DNA from: Iris pallida
Lineage: Eukaryota > Streptophyta > Magnoliopsida > Asparagales > Iridaceae
DNA length: 64,000 nt
Reading direction: 5' to 3'
NCBI GenBank assembly: GCA_029216955.1
Contig: JANAVB010003999.1
Coordinates: 3,017,951-3,081,950, forward strand
The first letter of the stretch is position 1. The number at the start of each line of letters is the position of its first letter. Shown here piece by piece: positions 23,474-34,559 of the stretch. The position numbers and the translations under genes are program-made. Under the pieces are notes generated by a model that did no database searches, was not told the origin of the DNA, and worked only from the letters and a program-made list of their open reading frames with translations.

Positions 23474-23947
23474 GTCATGCATCATCATATGTGTTCCCGA
23501 TGTAGGTACATCACAACTATTTCCGTCTTCTTTGGTGAACTCAAACTCTGTCGCATTCGGTGGTCTAAAGATAATACTGCTCCTATGGCAGTCGATGAGA
23601 GCGAAATGCTGGCTCAACCAGTCTATTCCAAGAACCACGTCAAATATCGGCATAGGGAATACAAGAAGTCGTGCCACCATCTCTCTACCATTTATCACTC
23701 CAGGACAAAGTCTACAAACACCACTAACAGGTACAACTGCTCCTCCAGTGAGGATTTTAACATTCTTAGCTAAGGGTGTGATGGGAATGCCGTGTCTAGT
23801 GGCAAAACTAGTGGCTATAAATGAATGTGTGGCTCCAGTATCAAATAATGTGATAGCAGGAAAAGATGCAACTAGAACCATACCTGCTATAACCTCCGCC
23901 TCTGTCTCTATATCCTCAACAGCAAGTGAGAATGCCTGTCCATAATT
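23474..23947 (-). pseudogene. pol: TekM protease region (pol N-terminus)
   Basis: Directly follows the gag stop in the same frame: GQAFSLAVEDIE, then LFDTGATHSFIATSFATRHG with an intact DTG active site, and FDVVLGIDWLSQHFALIDC. A retroviral-type aspartic protease that would cleave the Gag-Pol polyprotein. It is cut by TekP at 23473. The continuation is the reverse transcriptase fragment at 12818-12973. Confidence 0.88.
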
Positions 23948-25282
23948 TTATCCCGGGCCCTGAGCTCTGGCCTGGTTGTACTGTGTGCCTTGGGGAGGCA
24001 ATGGTGGACGAGGTGCTCCTGCTATAGGCCGTGGTGCTAGGAGAGCTGGGGCTGTGGGCCTCGGATTTTGCCGAGCTTGTACTATTGCATGTTGCTCCGG
24101 ACAATCCTTGAGCATGTGCTGATTGGATCCACATCTCAAGCATAATCCAAGGCGAGTCCTGCAGTCGTTCTGGATATGTCCTTGTTTACCGCAGTAATGG
24201 CAAACAGGCTTCTGATAAGGTGAGGGCCTCTGCTGGAACTGTTCTGTGGTCCTCCTGATAGGTCCACTCTGAGTGGCTCGGGCTGGTGTAACTGCTGGGG
24301 TATGGCGCCTCGGTGTTTGCTGCTGTTCCTTACGAAGAATCTCTTGAGCACGAGCTTCTTCCAAGACAGCTGAATGGGAGACCCGAGACTGGGTAGTCGT
24401 ATAGGACTTGAGCTCTGGTGCAAGCCCCTGGTGAAATCTCTTTGCCTTCTCTAACTCTGTCGGAATCAATCCCGCACCAAATCGACTCAGGCGATTGAAC
24501 TCGGAGTCATACTCATCAACTGTCATATTCCCTTGCTTCAGATGAAGGAACTGGTCATAGATACCATCTCGGACATGAATAGGAAAGAATCTCTCATAAA
24601 ATGCATCATAGAACTGCTTCCAGGTGATCCCTGTGCCTAATCGTCTCTCTTCCGTCTTCCACCAGTGGTGAGCATTGCCTTCTAATAGTAGGTCCACTGC
24701 TGTCATCCAATATTGAGCTGGCAACTGGGATGCATTCAGTAGCTTCTCGGTACTAATAAGCCACTGTGACACCTCTAATGGCTTCTCCGTCCCTCTAAAG
24801 GCCTTGGGGTTCATATCTGTAAAATTCTTGATAGAGCCTTCATAGAGATGCAGAGCCGGTGCTGGTACTGGTGCTGGAGGTGGTGGTGGGGGTCTAGCCA
24901 TAGCTGCCATCATCGTCTGTCTCATCAGCTCAGTCTGTTGCCACTGAGCCTGCATCATGGTATACATAAACTGAGTAGTAGGAATCCCATCAGTCGGTGG
25001 TGGAGGCATCTGAGGTCCCGACTGTGGAGAAAACTGCTGAGGGAATGGGGGTGGTAGTGGTAGTGGTACATTCCCTCCCGGTGGTATGGTAGTAGTCTGT
25101 CCATCCTGACCGCCTGGGGGTGCTGCGACCTCTGGGTACTCCGTCGTCGGTATCGTAGTAGGCTGCGACAGTCCAGGCTGGTAGGGTGTTGTTGGAGTCA
25201 TGGGAGGATTCTGTCCCTCCGGAGTAGTCTCCTCGCTAGATGTGAGGGCCAAGACAAAAGTGCGTCCGCTACGTAGATTCAT
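23948..25282 (-). CDS. gag: TekM gag (444 residues, intact)
   Basis: Structural Gag of a chromovirus, open from ATG 25282 (MNLRSGRTF) to TAA 23948-23950. The N-terminal 140 residues are Pro/Gln-rich and of low complexity. The capsid-type Retrotrans_gag core lies at about 180-275 (FTDMNPKAFRGTEKPLEVSQ, MTVDEYDSEFNRLSRF). Two zinc knuckles are intact: CHYCGKQGHIQNDC (about 361-374) and CLRCGSNQHMLKDC (about 382-395). The Pro-rich tail ends GPG before TAA. The frame stays open after the stop into the protease, so the stop is either a nonsense mutation in a single gag-pol frame or a read-through site. Lies 183 bp after the primer site. Confidence 0.9.
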   Translation of the reverse strand: MNLRSGRTFVLALTSSEETTPEGQNPPMTPTTPYQPGLSQPTTIPTTEYPEVAAPPGGQDGQTTTIPPGGNVPLPLPPPFPQQFSPQSGPQMPPPPTDGIPTTQFMYTMMQAQWQQTELMRQTMMAAMARPPPPPPAPVPAPALHLYEGSIKNFTDMNPKAFRGTEKPLEVSQWLISTEKLLNASQLPAQYWMTAVDLLLEGNAHHWWKTEERRLGTGITWKQFYDAFYERFFPIHVRDGIYDQFLHLKQGNMTVDEYDSEFNRLSRFGAGLIPTELEKAKRFHQGLAPELKSYTTTQSRVSHSAVLEEARAQEILRKEQQQTPRRHTPAVTPARATQSGPIRRTTEQFQQRPSPYQKPVCHYCGKQGHIQNDCRTRLGLCLRCGSNQHMLKDCPEQHAIVQARQNPRPTAPALLAPRPIAGAPRPPLPPQGTQYNQARAQGPG

Positions 25283-25464
25283 ACTGTTGGCACGAGGAAG
25301 ATAAGTTGATATTAGGAAAGATTAGATATGAAGTAAATCGAATAATCAAGGAAGTTTCGAAGAGATTGGAAGCCAAGGGATAGTAGTAGTTCTGGATGAG
25401 ATATTCCTATTCCTATATGCAGGCTTGTTGGGCACAGTCATGTAACCCAACAATATTAATTCTG

Positions 25465-25481
25465 ACCTGCATGGGCCACCA
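25465..25481 (-). promoter_or_regulatory. TekM primer-binding site, tRNA-Ile type
   Basis: The minus strand reads TGGTGGCCCATGCAGGT, identical to the GagO site, 8 nt after the LTR end. All 17 bases match plant tRNA-Ile(AAU) as I recall it. Confidence 0.75.
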
Positions 25482-25489
25482 CAAAAACA

Positions 25490-28468
25490 TGTAACGCCCC
25501 AGTCCCAAAATACATAGGACCAAGTACGTAAATATGCCAGCTGCACATATACGAAGAACACTCCAATATATGGAATCCTCATATATGCACATAAGCTGTA
25601 AATAAATAATCACAGGCCAGAATAATATATCTAATCTCATCACAGCTCAACACAGAAGATAATGAAGTCCAAATAAACAAATAAGAGTGTCAAAAGATAG
25701 CCGGGTGAACATACTCACTCCAAACAGCTATGAAAAATAGTCTCACAAGATCGGAGTCCGACCTTCACAAAATAGAAAGAAAAGAGATGTAAAATAATGT
25801 CTACAACTGTCTCAGATAAGTAATAGACTAGGAATCATAAGGCACTGCCTCATCATCAATGTAGGATAGCTCCAATGCCGCTCCGTACTCCTGTGGGAAC
25901 TCGTCTAAACCTGGAGAGATAACCAGGTCCTCAGGGGAAATAGCAAGATACAAGAAAACACCATGCCATATAACTGTGATAATATAATAAGAGAAAGGTA
26001 TGCATGCAACCGGGTTCTTGACCATTCTACTGTGAATATGCAGTTGAGATACAATCCTTCGATGCATGAGCCCTGACTGTAAATGGGATCGGCATAGTTC
26101 CCATTGAGGGTACCAGGGGCCTACGTCCATAAAGCTCGGGAAGAGTCAGAGGGCACCATGTGCAAGGGCTACGTCCATAATGCTCTGGGAAACGTCAGAG
26201 GGCGCCTGGAGCCTGCGTCTCCGGAGGAGCGCACAGGTAATCATGGAAGTGTAAAGAAGTCCATACGTCAGGTATTGTTCTCCCCACCCAATGCCTAGTA
26301 TCATCATCTCCATGACTGATATGAACCTCTAGTAACCGCCAAGTCTTCTAACATGCAATACTATTGGCAGTCACTCATATCCGTCGCACGCTCCAAACGT
26401 ATCGGTGGCCAGCCAACTACGCGGAAATGTGTCCTACATGTGACTCACATCACGTGATACAACAAGTGTCAAGGCCATATAAGATATACCAATACCTCAA
26501 CATCAATGGGTGGTCAATAAGCTAAGTCAATGCAAGAGAATAAATAAAACAAGAAATACGACCGATAGAGTCGCTTGCACCCAAGTGTGACTTGGACGCA
26601 CAGTTTAAATATTACAAAATAAAATGCTGAAAATAACAACTGAAAATAAGAATATAATAATCACAGAGTAATGTGGCAAGGTATCTTGCCTGATGGTATA
26701 AAGTGGCAAGTCCAAGAGTAGCAAGTGTCAGCACCAAAACTCATAAATCACAGATGACTCAAAACACTGAAACAAACATCAAAAATGATCTCGGTGATGA
26801 AGATATACCTAGGAAATGCCTGTCCAAAAGTCAAATTCTGGAACAGGGGCAAAATCATAATTTCGGATCAAAACGATGTCCGACGTTGGACCCACTTTGC
26901 ACCAAAATGCGTGCCAAAGTCTACGGTCTCTAAAGTCATCAAATTATATGTCTACGGTTTCAGTTTGAGGAGAGGAACTCAACGGTATCTCCAATTTTGG
27001 ATTCCGAGGAGCCGTGTACAAAATCGCCCATTTGAGTGGGTCGTGGGCCCGCCAAAATTGGGTTCCGATTCGACCTTCTCAGAATCGAACCAAACTTGGC
27101 ATACAGGACCAGAATTTCGATCCGGACCTGTTAGCGCAAGTTTCGCCTCGATCCGACGACTGTACACGAAGTTATGGGCAAGTTTGTAAAATGCCGATAC
27201 GGGGTATCTCGACGGATACGTGTTGGTTTCGTCGCGCACGCACGACGAAACTGAGTTCCGTCAGTTCCCACACGTCCGCAACGTCCATATGCATCTTTCG
27301 ATGCATATAGCGTGCGACCACATTGCCCGATTTGTCGGGGCGTACGTCATATCGGACAAAATTCCAGAATTTTTGTGATTTAGAAACCAGTTTTTCCGAC
27401 AACTTCTCATACAGTTTTCTTCCTACATAATAAACGAAACTTCGATCCAAAAGTTGCATTCTACTCTTGGTTATGTTGTTAACAACTGTTTTCAATTAGT
27501 CTCTGAAAACTCTCGACCAACAGATCAGAATCGGGCTTCTAAGTTGTGGTTTGGGACTGGATTAAGACTATATTTTTAACAGTTTTTGGGGCAACTTTGC
27601 CTCGATTTTTCTAGCAATCCCCTGGGGTTCCCAGGATTCTATCAGAAGGGGGTTGGAGGGGTTCATATGGGCTACACACAGGAATTGATAGTTCGAGAAA
27701 TCATCGAGCGTGCGTGAAGAAAAAGGGATTAGAAGAAGGGTACCTCGAAGTACGAAAACAGGATGTCTTTCGCTCGACCGTCGGGTTGTGGTGCTCCGCG
27801 GTGTTTGCGCGGTGGTGCGGCGCCGCCAACAGCCTGGGTATTCCGTCTAGGGTTCGAGATAAAGAGAAGATGTGGAGGGTGAGGGGTTATGGAGGATTAG
27901 GGTTTGGTTTCGCGTGGGTTTAAATACTACTGCTACTGCCGACTTCTATTATTAATAGGAATAGTGGGGGGTCGGGCTTTCTAAGAGTTGCAGCTATTAG
28001 CTGCTGCTGGGTTCGGTTATGTGGGGGGGTCGGGTTTTCCTAAGAGTTGCAGCTATTAGCTAATGCATGGGTTCGGTTATGTGGGGGGGTCGGGCCCCAC
28101 CGCAGCTATTGCTGCTGCCGATGTGGGGGTTTCGGCCCTCCACTGTTATATATATTTTTTTATTAAAACAGTAACTATATATATATATATAACTATATAT
28201 CTACATTTTTTATAACTATATATCTACATAAATACATATATGTATGTATATATTCACAAGAAAAATTTCTATAATTCGTAATGAAATATAAAAATATTTT
28301 TGCAACCAAGGTAGGCTATATTTAGTAGTATAAAATATCAAGCTCACAAATATGCATATATTATATACATCCATAATTACGTATATATACCAAATGATTT
28401 CTATTTAATATAGAAAAATAGTTTTTAAAGCACTAAAATAATTTAGAAAAATATTGGGGGTTTATACA
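25490..28468 (-). mobile_element. TekM 5' LTR (2,979 bp)
   Basis: The plus strand runs from TGTAACGCCCCAGTCCC to GGGGGTTTATACA. Read in sense it has an AT-rich upstream part (28140-28440), a TATTTAAA-type box near 27920, a GC-rich leader (about 27700-27900) and a 3' part whose terminus is shared with LongF and SoloD. It sits in the TatB antisense gene; candidate target duplication CGCTA is at 28469-28473. Short direct repeats of a GTGGGGGGGTCGG block lie at 27966-28110. Confidence 0.82.
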
Positions 28469-31302
28469 CGCTACCTTCAAAACCCAGGCAAGGGCTAGGA
28501 CTGTCCAAGAGCAGCTGATTATACCCTAACTGCCGGGAGAACCTACTGGGCAAGTAAGGCTCCAAGTAGACGGTGTTGCGGTTGCGATATACTAGGTGCG
28601 CAGGACGGATGTTACGCAACCAAATGAGCATCTTCTCAGGCAAGAGGTGAGGAGGCCCGGTACCATCAATATGTACGCCCCTCATTTCTTTATCAGTAAA
28701 ACGAGGAAGCGACACAAAAAAGTTGTTTCCATCTACTCTCGCCAGAGCCCTCCGACCGGCTGGCATAGTGCTGCACTCCCAGGGCTGATGGTGATATTGG
28801 AAGATAAAGGCATCATCAGCCGTAACATCGTCTTCTGCACCAGGTCTCATCAAAGACCGGTAGTACATCAACAACCACCCCATCAGATAGTGATAGGGTA
28901 GTTCAACGCATTCAAAGTCCTTCGTCGTGTCACGGGCGATGACTTTGGACGAGAAGGCGCGGAGGCCACGGTGTATGCTGCACACCATGGCCGGAAGAAG
29001 AGCTAGTCTGGTCCCGAAGACCAGCTTCACGGCAGGGAGGATAAAATTACGGTTGATCCTCTCAATAGAACCAGCCCCTCCCGAGACCACGCAATTCCGC
29101 AGCCACACCATCAGGAATCCTGCCAGGAGTGCCTTCTCTGACAGCTGATGAGTACCCTGATAAAAATAACTGAAGGAGTCAGTTTTACTCCCAAACCTGT
29201 CGCTTGTGGCCCATGACCTCTTGGCAGTTAACACCAGGTCCTGAACTTCCTCCTGGGTTTGAGGATTTCGAGGGAAAACTCGGCCGGAGGCACCTAGCGT
29301 AAAAAGGTGTATGAGCCATGTCCGGGTGTGAGGAAGGTTCCCTTCCGAGCTACTGTCCTTCTTGATGGACGTCTGGTGGCAGGTACTATGATGACATAGT
29401 AGTTCCCGGTATACGACGACAAATCCCGGGAACCGCCGATCCAAATCCTCGAACTCTTCGTTTGTCTGGGTATACACTTCAAAAACTTCTTCCCCCAGGG
29501 CAGCTTGGAAACTGCATGCATCTCATGGAGAGCGAGTCCCATCTCCCCTCCAGACGTGAAGATGGTTCCTGTCTGCCGGTTGTACATCTCCAAGAGAGCC
29601 ATGAACAGCGTCTTATTCATGGGTAGACCATGACAAGTGCCCCGAATGGGGTGATAAAGGCCGATCTCACGAAGGAGAGTCTCATACTTCCGCAGAATCC
29701 ACGTGGTCAAATTAGCCCACGAATGGATGGGGTTTATCCAGTTCAACAGTGCCAACCGGCCAACGGAATAGGACCCCTTCCTAACAAGTTGGTTCAAGAA
29801 AGTGTCGGCTTGAGAGAACTTGAAATTGGGACCCTGCACATTGGAGAAGGTACCCGGGGCCAACCCCATCATAAAGCAACTGACCGATACCTTGCCTGCA
29901 TACACTGACCCCAAATTCCTGTTATAATGGATGTTACCTACGAACATCCCCGACTGGCTCGGAGTTAAGAAGTCCACCATCTTTCTGTCCATCGACAGCA
30001 TGTTAAACCACGACAGCAAAAAATAACGCTCCATCTGAGGAATATGGATCGCCATTCCGTCAGAAATGAAGCTCCAGCTCTCGGATATATCCAGAACTTG
30101 GGGGTTATTCACAGTCAAGGCATCGCCGAAGAGGAACTCAGGCTTCAGGAATTCTTCCCCCAATCGCCCCGAGTTCATTATGGCACAGAGAAAGTAAAAG
30201 GATTGGTTCTTATAGCATTCAGCCTCTCCACAGGCTCGTCTTTGGGAAGCTGGTTCACCACATACTGGACTATGTGGTCGAACCGCACACCCACAGCAGA
30301 TTGGGCTGAACCCACCAAGGGCTCTCCCGCAGGATTGATTGGCAGATTCACTGAAAAAAGACAAAGGAAATAAGTTAGAAGATGGCCAGGTAAAACCACT
30401 TAGTGTTTCTGGGCTTATGCGGCTCTATTTTTAGTAAGGCCTCATGCGGCTCTATTTTTAGTAAGGCCTCAGTTCAAGTGAGCATATGCGGCCCGGTTTA
30501 GCGAGTGTTCATGCGGCACGGTCAAGAAGCGCTTATGCGGCTCTGATTTAGCGCGGCCTCATGCGGCTCAGTTTAACAGGGCTTATGCGGCTCTGATTCA
30601 GCGAGTGCTTATGCGGCCCAGTTCAAAATGAGCTCATGCGGCTCTGTCAAGCGGGTGCTTATGCAGTCCAGTTCAACAGGGCTTATGCTGTTCTAGTTTG
30701 GTGGGGTCTTATGCGGCTTTGATCCAGTGAACTCAAGTGACTCTGTTTAGCGAGTGCTTATGCGGCCCAGTTCAAGTGAGCTCTCTGTCTAGAGGATGCT
30801 TATGCGGTCCAGTTCAACAGGGCTTATGCGGTTCTAGTTTGGTGGGGTCTTATGCGGCTATGATCTCGTGAACTCATACGGCTCTGTTTAGCGAGTGCTT
30901 ATGCGTTCCAGTTTAACATAGCTTATGCGGCTCTGATTTGGTGGGGTCTCATGCGGGACAGTTCAAGAGAAAGCTTATGCAGCACTGTTCGATGGGTCTT
31001 CATGCGGCCCAATTTGCAAAGTGCTGATGCGATCACAAGATGACTTTCATGCGGCACATACAGCACAGTATCATCACAATGAACTTGAACAGTTCCATGA
31101 AGACGAAGAAGGGCTCGCGCATAAACATGCAATATAGCCGTTATGGTTAGGATTTGAGTCCATGTAGTTTTTTCCCAACAATCTTACCAGCAATGGCAGG
31201 GTGAACATCAGGGTGAACTGGAGGCGTCGCAGTCGATGAAGAAGCCGCTCCCTTACCCTTCGCTGCAGTGCTAGAGGAGGCCTTAGAAGTCTTGGGAGCC
31301 AT
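28469..31302 (-). pseudogene. Antisense plant mobile domain (PMD) gene of TatB
   Basis: Exon 1 (31302-31188) encodes 38 residues from MAPKTSKASS. A GT donor at 31187 and an AG acceptor at 31352-31351 equivalents on the other side (intron 30351-31187, 837 bp) join in frame to exon 2 (NLPINPAGEPLVGS onward from 30350). Exon 2 has frameshifts near 30190 and 29500. Its middle part, TLFMALLEMYNRQTGTIFTS followed by GGEMGLALHEM, resembles the plant mobile domain, whose members also occur as host proteins (MAIN, MAIL1) and in transposons. The last part is cut at 28468 by TekM. Function in the element is unknown. The PMD call rests on motif memory; a Tat-specific domain is the alternative. Total original length would exceed 650 residues. 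Confidence 0.65.
30405..31050 (+). repeat. ATGCGGC repeats inside the antisense-gene intron
   Basis: About twenty imperfect units of roughly 27-30 bp, each built on (T/C)ATGCGGCTCTG or (T/C)ATGCGGCCCAG with a variable linker (GTTTAGCGAGTGCTT and similar). About fifteen exact ATGCGGC. It fills most of the 837-bp intron, between splice donor 31187 and acceptor 30351. Confidence 0.85.
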
Positions 31303-31386
31303 TGAAGGAGAAGAAGAAGGCAGCTAAGGCAAGAAAAGCTTGAACAAAGAGGGGAGAGTAAAGAGTCTCTCTCTAAAACTTTCTCA

Positions 31387-31394
31387 TATTTATA
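31387..31394 (-). promoter_or_regulatory. TATA box of the antisense PMD gene
   Basis: TATAAATA on the minus strand, 85 bp before the ATG at 31302. It is followed by a purine- and then pyrimidine-rich leader and a good plant start context (CAATGGCT). It supports a separate Pol II unit opposite to the element's own transcription. Confidence 0.65.
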
Positions 31395-31599
31395 GGCGAA
31401 CAGCGGACACGTGGACCGATAGGCGCTTCGAGTTATGGGCCGCCTAGGAGACAAAACCGACTCTTGGGTCATCGAGACAAATCTAAAGTATATTTAAAGC
31501 CGACTCTTGGGATCTTGCCCAAAAGACGGCTTCAAATTAAAACAAATCAAGAGCAATAATGAGACGCCCACGTGGCACGGGACCATTATGCGACTAGGA

Positions 31600-31795
31600 A
31601 GTCTATGCGGCCAAGAGCAGTCCATGCGGTCGGAATAGTCCATGCGACCAGAGCAGTCCATGCGGACAGAGCGGTCCATACGGCCAGAGCAGTCCATGCG
31701 GCCAGAGCGATCCATGCGGCCAGAGCATTCCATACGGCCAGAGCGATCCATGCGGCCATAATATCCCATAAGGCCAAAGAAGTCTATGCGGCAGG
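31600..31795 (+). repeat. 18-bp ATGCGGC tandem array
   Basis: About ten units of CATGCGGCCAGAGCAGTC with point changes. 18 is a multiple of three, so hexapeptide-repeat frames are open on both strands; these are not taken as genes. It lies between the antisense promoter and the 3' LTR. Confidence 0.88.
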
Positions 31796-31873
31796 AAGAG
31801 CTTATGCAGACATATCCATGCTTCTTATTCAAAGTATTTTAATTTTGCAAATTGAAAACTTTGAAGGAGGTCT

Positions 31874-33201
31874 TGTTGAAGCATAGAAAAATATAAATAA
31901 ATTCTTATACGGTCCGAAAATCAACCCCATGCGGCTCATAGCTGAAGGAGCCTTCATGCGGCTCAAAAGACCCGAGAGCTTCATGCGGCTCAGAAAGATA
32001 AAAGGGAAGCCACGTGGCCTCATGCGGCTCAAAATAGGCCTTTACAGCTGGTCATAAATGCTCTGAGCAGCTGGCTCATTAATTACCCTGATACAGCAGC
32101 AGCTCTGACAACGATGGATTGACAGCTCTGACATAAAGGTAAAATGATGGCCCTGTCATAATGGCGTGCTCCTAGGAAGACGAGATAAAATCCTTATAGC
32201 TGGCACGATCCATCCATTTCCAAAGCTCTTTATGCGGTTCAGTTGTAAGGACCTCCATGCGGCTCAGTTGCAAAGACTTCCATGCGGGTCAGTTGTAAGG
32301 ACCTCCATGCGGCTCAGTTGCAAAGACTTCCATGCGGCTCAGTTGCAAAGACTTCTATGCAGCTCAGTTGCAAAGACTTCCACGTGGCTCAGTTGCAAGG
32401 ACCCACATGCGGCTCAGATTAAAGGACTTCCATGCGGCTCAGATTAAAGGACTTCCATACGGCTCAGTTGCAAGGACCCCTATGCGGCTCAACTATGGCA
32501 GTCCTCCATGGGGTTCACAGTAGTTGGGACACATGGCAGGAGTTGATCAAATCCCAATAATTCAGATTTATGGCAATCGACATGACAGGCATTTGGGACA
32601 CGTGGCAGGAGATTGACCAAAACTTATCCCATCGGATTTGATGCTATCAACAAATCATCACAATACAGAATTGGTACAATCAACATTAACTGCCCAGATC
32701 GATTTCCAACAAACTATCCAGATTTGTTACAATCAACATTAACTGTCCCGATTTGTTGCAATCAACATTAACAGCCCAGATTGATTTCCAACAAACAAGA
32801 TCAAGGCTAATCTTAACCGAATCCCTAACCGCCTACTTTTTAAGAAGCAATTAATGCACACCCTACTTATCACAAAGCCCTATAAATAGTAAGGTGCCAT
32901 TCTCTTGCAAAAGGAGAGAGCAGAGCAAGCGGCGAAGACATAAAGAGAAGTATAGAGCAAAGAGCATTTCTTTATCAGAGCAGAAGCGACGTCCGATCGT
33001 CCAAGGAGTAAGGCAGAGTTGATAGCACTCTCCCGAGCCTCTACCGTCACCTCCCCAGAAAAATAAAACAATTGTACTTTAGATTAATTTTCCTAGGTTT
33101 TGTTCCTAGACTCTCTTCTGTACAAGCGAGTTTGTAGTTGTGAAGTAAAAGTCCAGTCCTCCCATAAAATTGTTCTGTTCTTTTATAATCAATGGCAAAC
33201 A
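31874..33201 (+). mobile_element. TatB 3' LTR (1,328 bp)
   Basis: Starts TGTTGAAGCATAG and ends GGCAAACA, like TatA. It contains a 25-bp ATGCGGC array (32228-32490), a TATAAATA box at about 32880-32887 and a leader that resembles the TatA LTR end. It is followed by Cop gag sequence, not by a primer site, so this is the 3' LTR. Candidate target duplication: GTGTT (33202-33206). Confidence 0.82.
32228..32490 (+). repeat. 25-bp ATGCGGC tandem array in the TatB LTR
   Basis: About ten units of CATGCGGCTCAGTTGCAAAG plus ACTTC (or GACCTC), upstream of the LTR TATA box. A different period and linker from the 18-bp and intron arrays, with the same core. Confidence 0.88.
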
Positions 33202-34250
33202 GTGTTGCACCCCCGTGCTCGGTGCGTTATGCACTCTGGGCCCGTCGAGGTCGTTTTCTGTCGCGGCTAGCAACAGTGTCGGATGCTCCTCCTCGGCATG
33301 TGCGATGTGCGCTTCCTCCACCATCTCGTCGTCGCGTTTTGCCTTGCGACATTCCTTCGTCCAGTGACCAGGGATGCCACAGTAGCGGTATTCCCCCTTC
33401 CTTCTCACGCCAGAGCCACTCCCGCCACCGCTAACCGAGGGCTTGTCCGTGTTCATCGCCTTCGGCTTATTTTTGCTGCCCCCCGACGGTCCACCGCTGC
33501 ACTCCTGTGATTATTGTCGTGCTATCCACTCCTCTTCGGTAAGAAGCAGGCGACCGCCGACGGAGCCGAAATCCTCTAGATCGTTCCGCTCCTCCACCAC
33601 GAGCAGTCGGCAACAGAGTTCTTCGAGCGACATAGTTTTTGTGTCAACCAATGACTCGATGGCGAGCGCCATTTGCTAGTACCGTCGAGGCACACTCCTA
33701 AGAAGTTTGAGCACCGCCTTGTGCTCGGTGATCGGATCACCTAACACCTCCAGGTCGTTGACGATGGTGCCTAACCGTATGGCGAACGACTCGATCCCTC
33801 GCCGTCCTTGAACGCCAGGTTCTCGAACTCTGTCCGGCACGTCTGCGCCTTCGCCTCCCGGACACGCTCTACGCCGATGCGCATCGTCTTGAGCGTGTCC
33901 CATGCCAACTTTACCGTCTCCTTCACCGCCAAGGTGTGCACCAGCTCCGGTGGCACTACGCGAAGGATCGAGGCGAGTACGAGCCGATCGACGCGAGGCT
34001 CGCCGATCCCAGTATTCACCACATCCCACAGGCCTTGCGCCTGTAGCTGCACCTTCACGATCAACGCCCAGTCTGAGTAGTTTGTCCGTGTGAGTAGTGG
34101 AGGATGCATCCAACTGTCACTCTCACGGACAACCCTCTCGACCACGTGCATCTCTCTCTCGTCGCCTGTGTGACTTGTCATGGACAGTGATGTGGAAGAA
34201 GATGTGCTAGTGTCACTACCTCCAGGAGTACGTGGCCCGTACTTTGGCAT
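33202..34250 (-). pseudogene. gag: Cop gag (Ty1/copia, UBN2-type), broken
   Basis: Starts ATG 34250 (MPKYGPRTPGG), shortly after the primer site. The N-terminal half has the copia-type capsid region (LLTRTNYSDWALIVKVQLQA, then GLWDVV). A frameshift near 33810 and a TAG at about 33676-33678 (RRY-stop-QMALAIE, expected Gln) break it. The nucleocapsid knuckle reads YRYCGIPGHWTKEC: the first Cys position is Tyr, so the zinc site is incomplete. It is cut at 33201 by TatB. The copia pol genes lie beyond, outside the window. Confidence 0.87.
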
Positions 34251-34274
34251 GAACGGATCAAAAGCTTGACCAAA

Positions 34275-34290
34275 CTTGGCTCTGATACCA
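34275..34290 (-). promoter_or_regulatory. Cop primer-binding site, initiator Met type
   Basis: The minus strand reads TGGTATCAGAGCCAAG, 2 nt from the LTR end. It is the standard plant initiator tRNA-Met primer site. Confidence 0.9.
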
Positions 34291-34292
34291 CG

Positions 34293-34559
34293 TGTTGGAG
34301 TTGGAACTTGGCACACACACGGAAATCTAGAGAGAAGAAATAGAGCTTATGAAAATTTATAAGTGGCTGTTTTTACTTGTTGTTATATTCTTTATTTGAG
34401 ACAGCCTTTATATAGGCAATAGATGACAAGAGTAGTACAAAGGAGCCCGGAGCAAATAGCTCCTACAAATGTGCTAAACCATAGAATAACCACTAGAGAC
34501 TAGGACACTAGCTAAAGACTAGGAAAAAGGCAAACCAAGCAATAGGATTAATTCCTACA
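34293..34559 (-). mobile_element. Cop 5' LTR (267 bp)
   Basis: Read on the minus strand it starts TGTAGGAATTAATCC and ends CTCCAACA. TATATAAAGG lies at about 34405-34415. Its size and ends are typical of short copia LTRs. Right flank CTCTG (34560-34564) is the likely target duplication; its partner is outside the window. Confidence 0.88.

Larger units (their letters stand above)
28469..33201 (+). mobile_element. TatB: 3' end of a Tat-type Ty3 element
   Basis: Contains an antisense gene, a non-coding region with tandem arrays, a short purine tract GAAGGAGG (31863-31870) and the 3' LTR. Antisense extra genes between pol and the 3' LTR are known in Tat elements (for example Grande and Retand). 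gag and pol lie left of the TekM insertion and are not in the window. TatB is inserted in the Cop gag gene. Confidence 0.78.

Noticed and set aside
25465..25481. tRNA gene fragments
   Set aside because: Only the 17-base 3' complement is present, at the position of a primer-binding site; no cloverleaf around it.
31494..31886. Hexapeptide-repeat frames on both strands
   Set aside because: Produced by the 18-bp tandem array (a multiple of three).
30405..32490. CRISPR-like arrays of short repeats with spacers
   Set aside because: Units are imperfect, linkers are repeated rather than unique, and the sequence is plant retrotransposon DNA with no cas genes.
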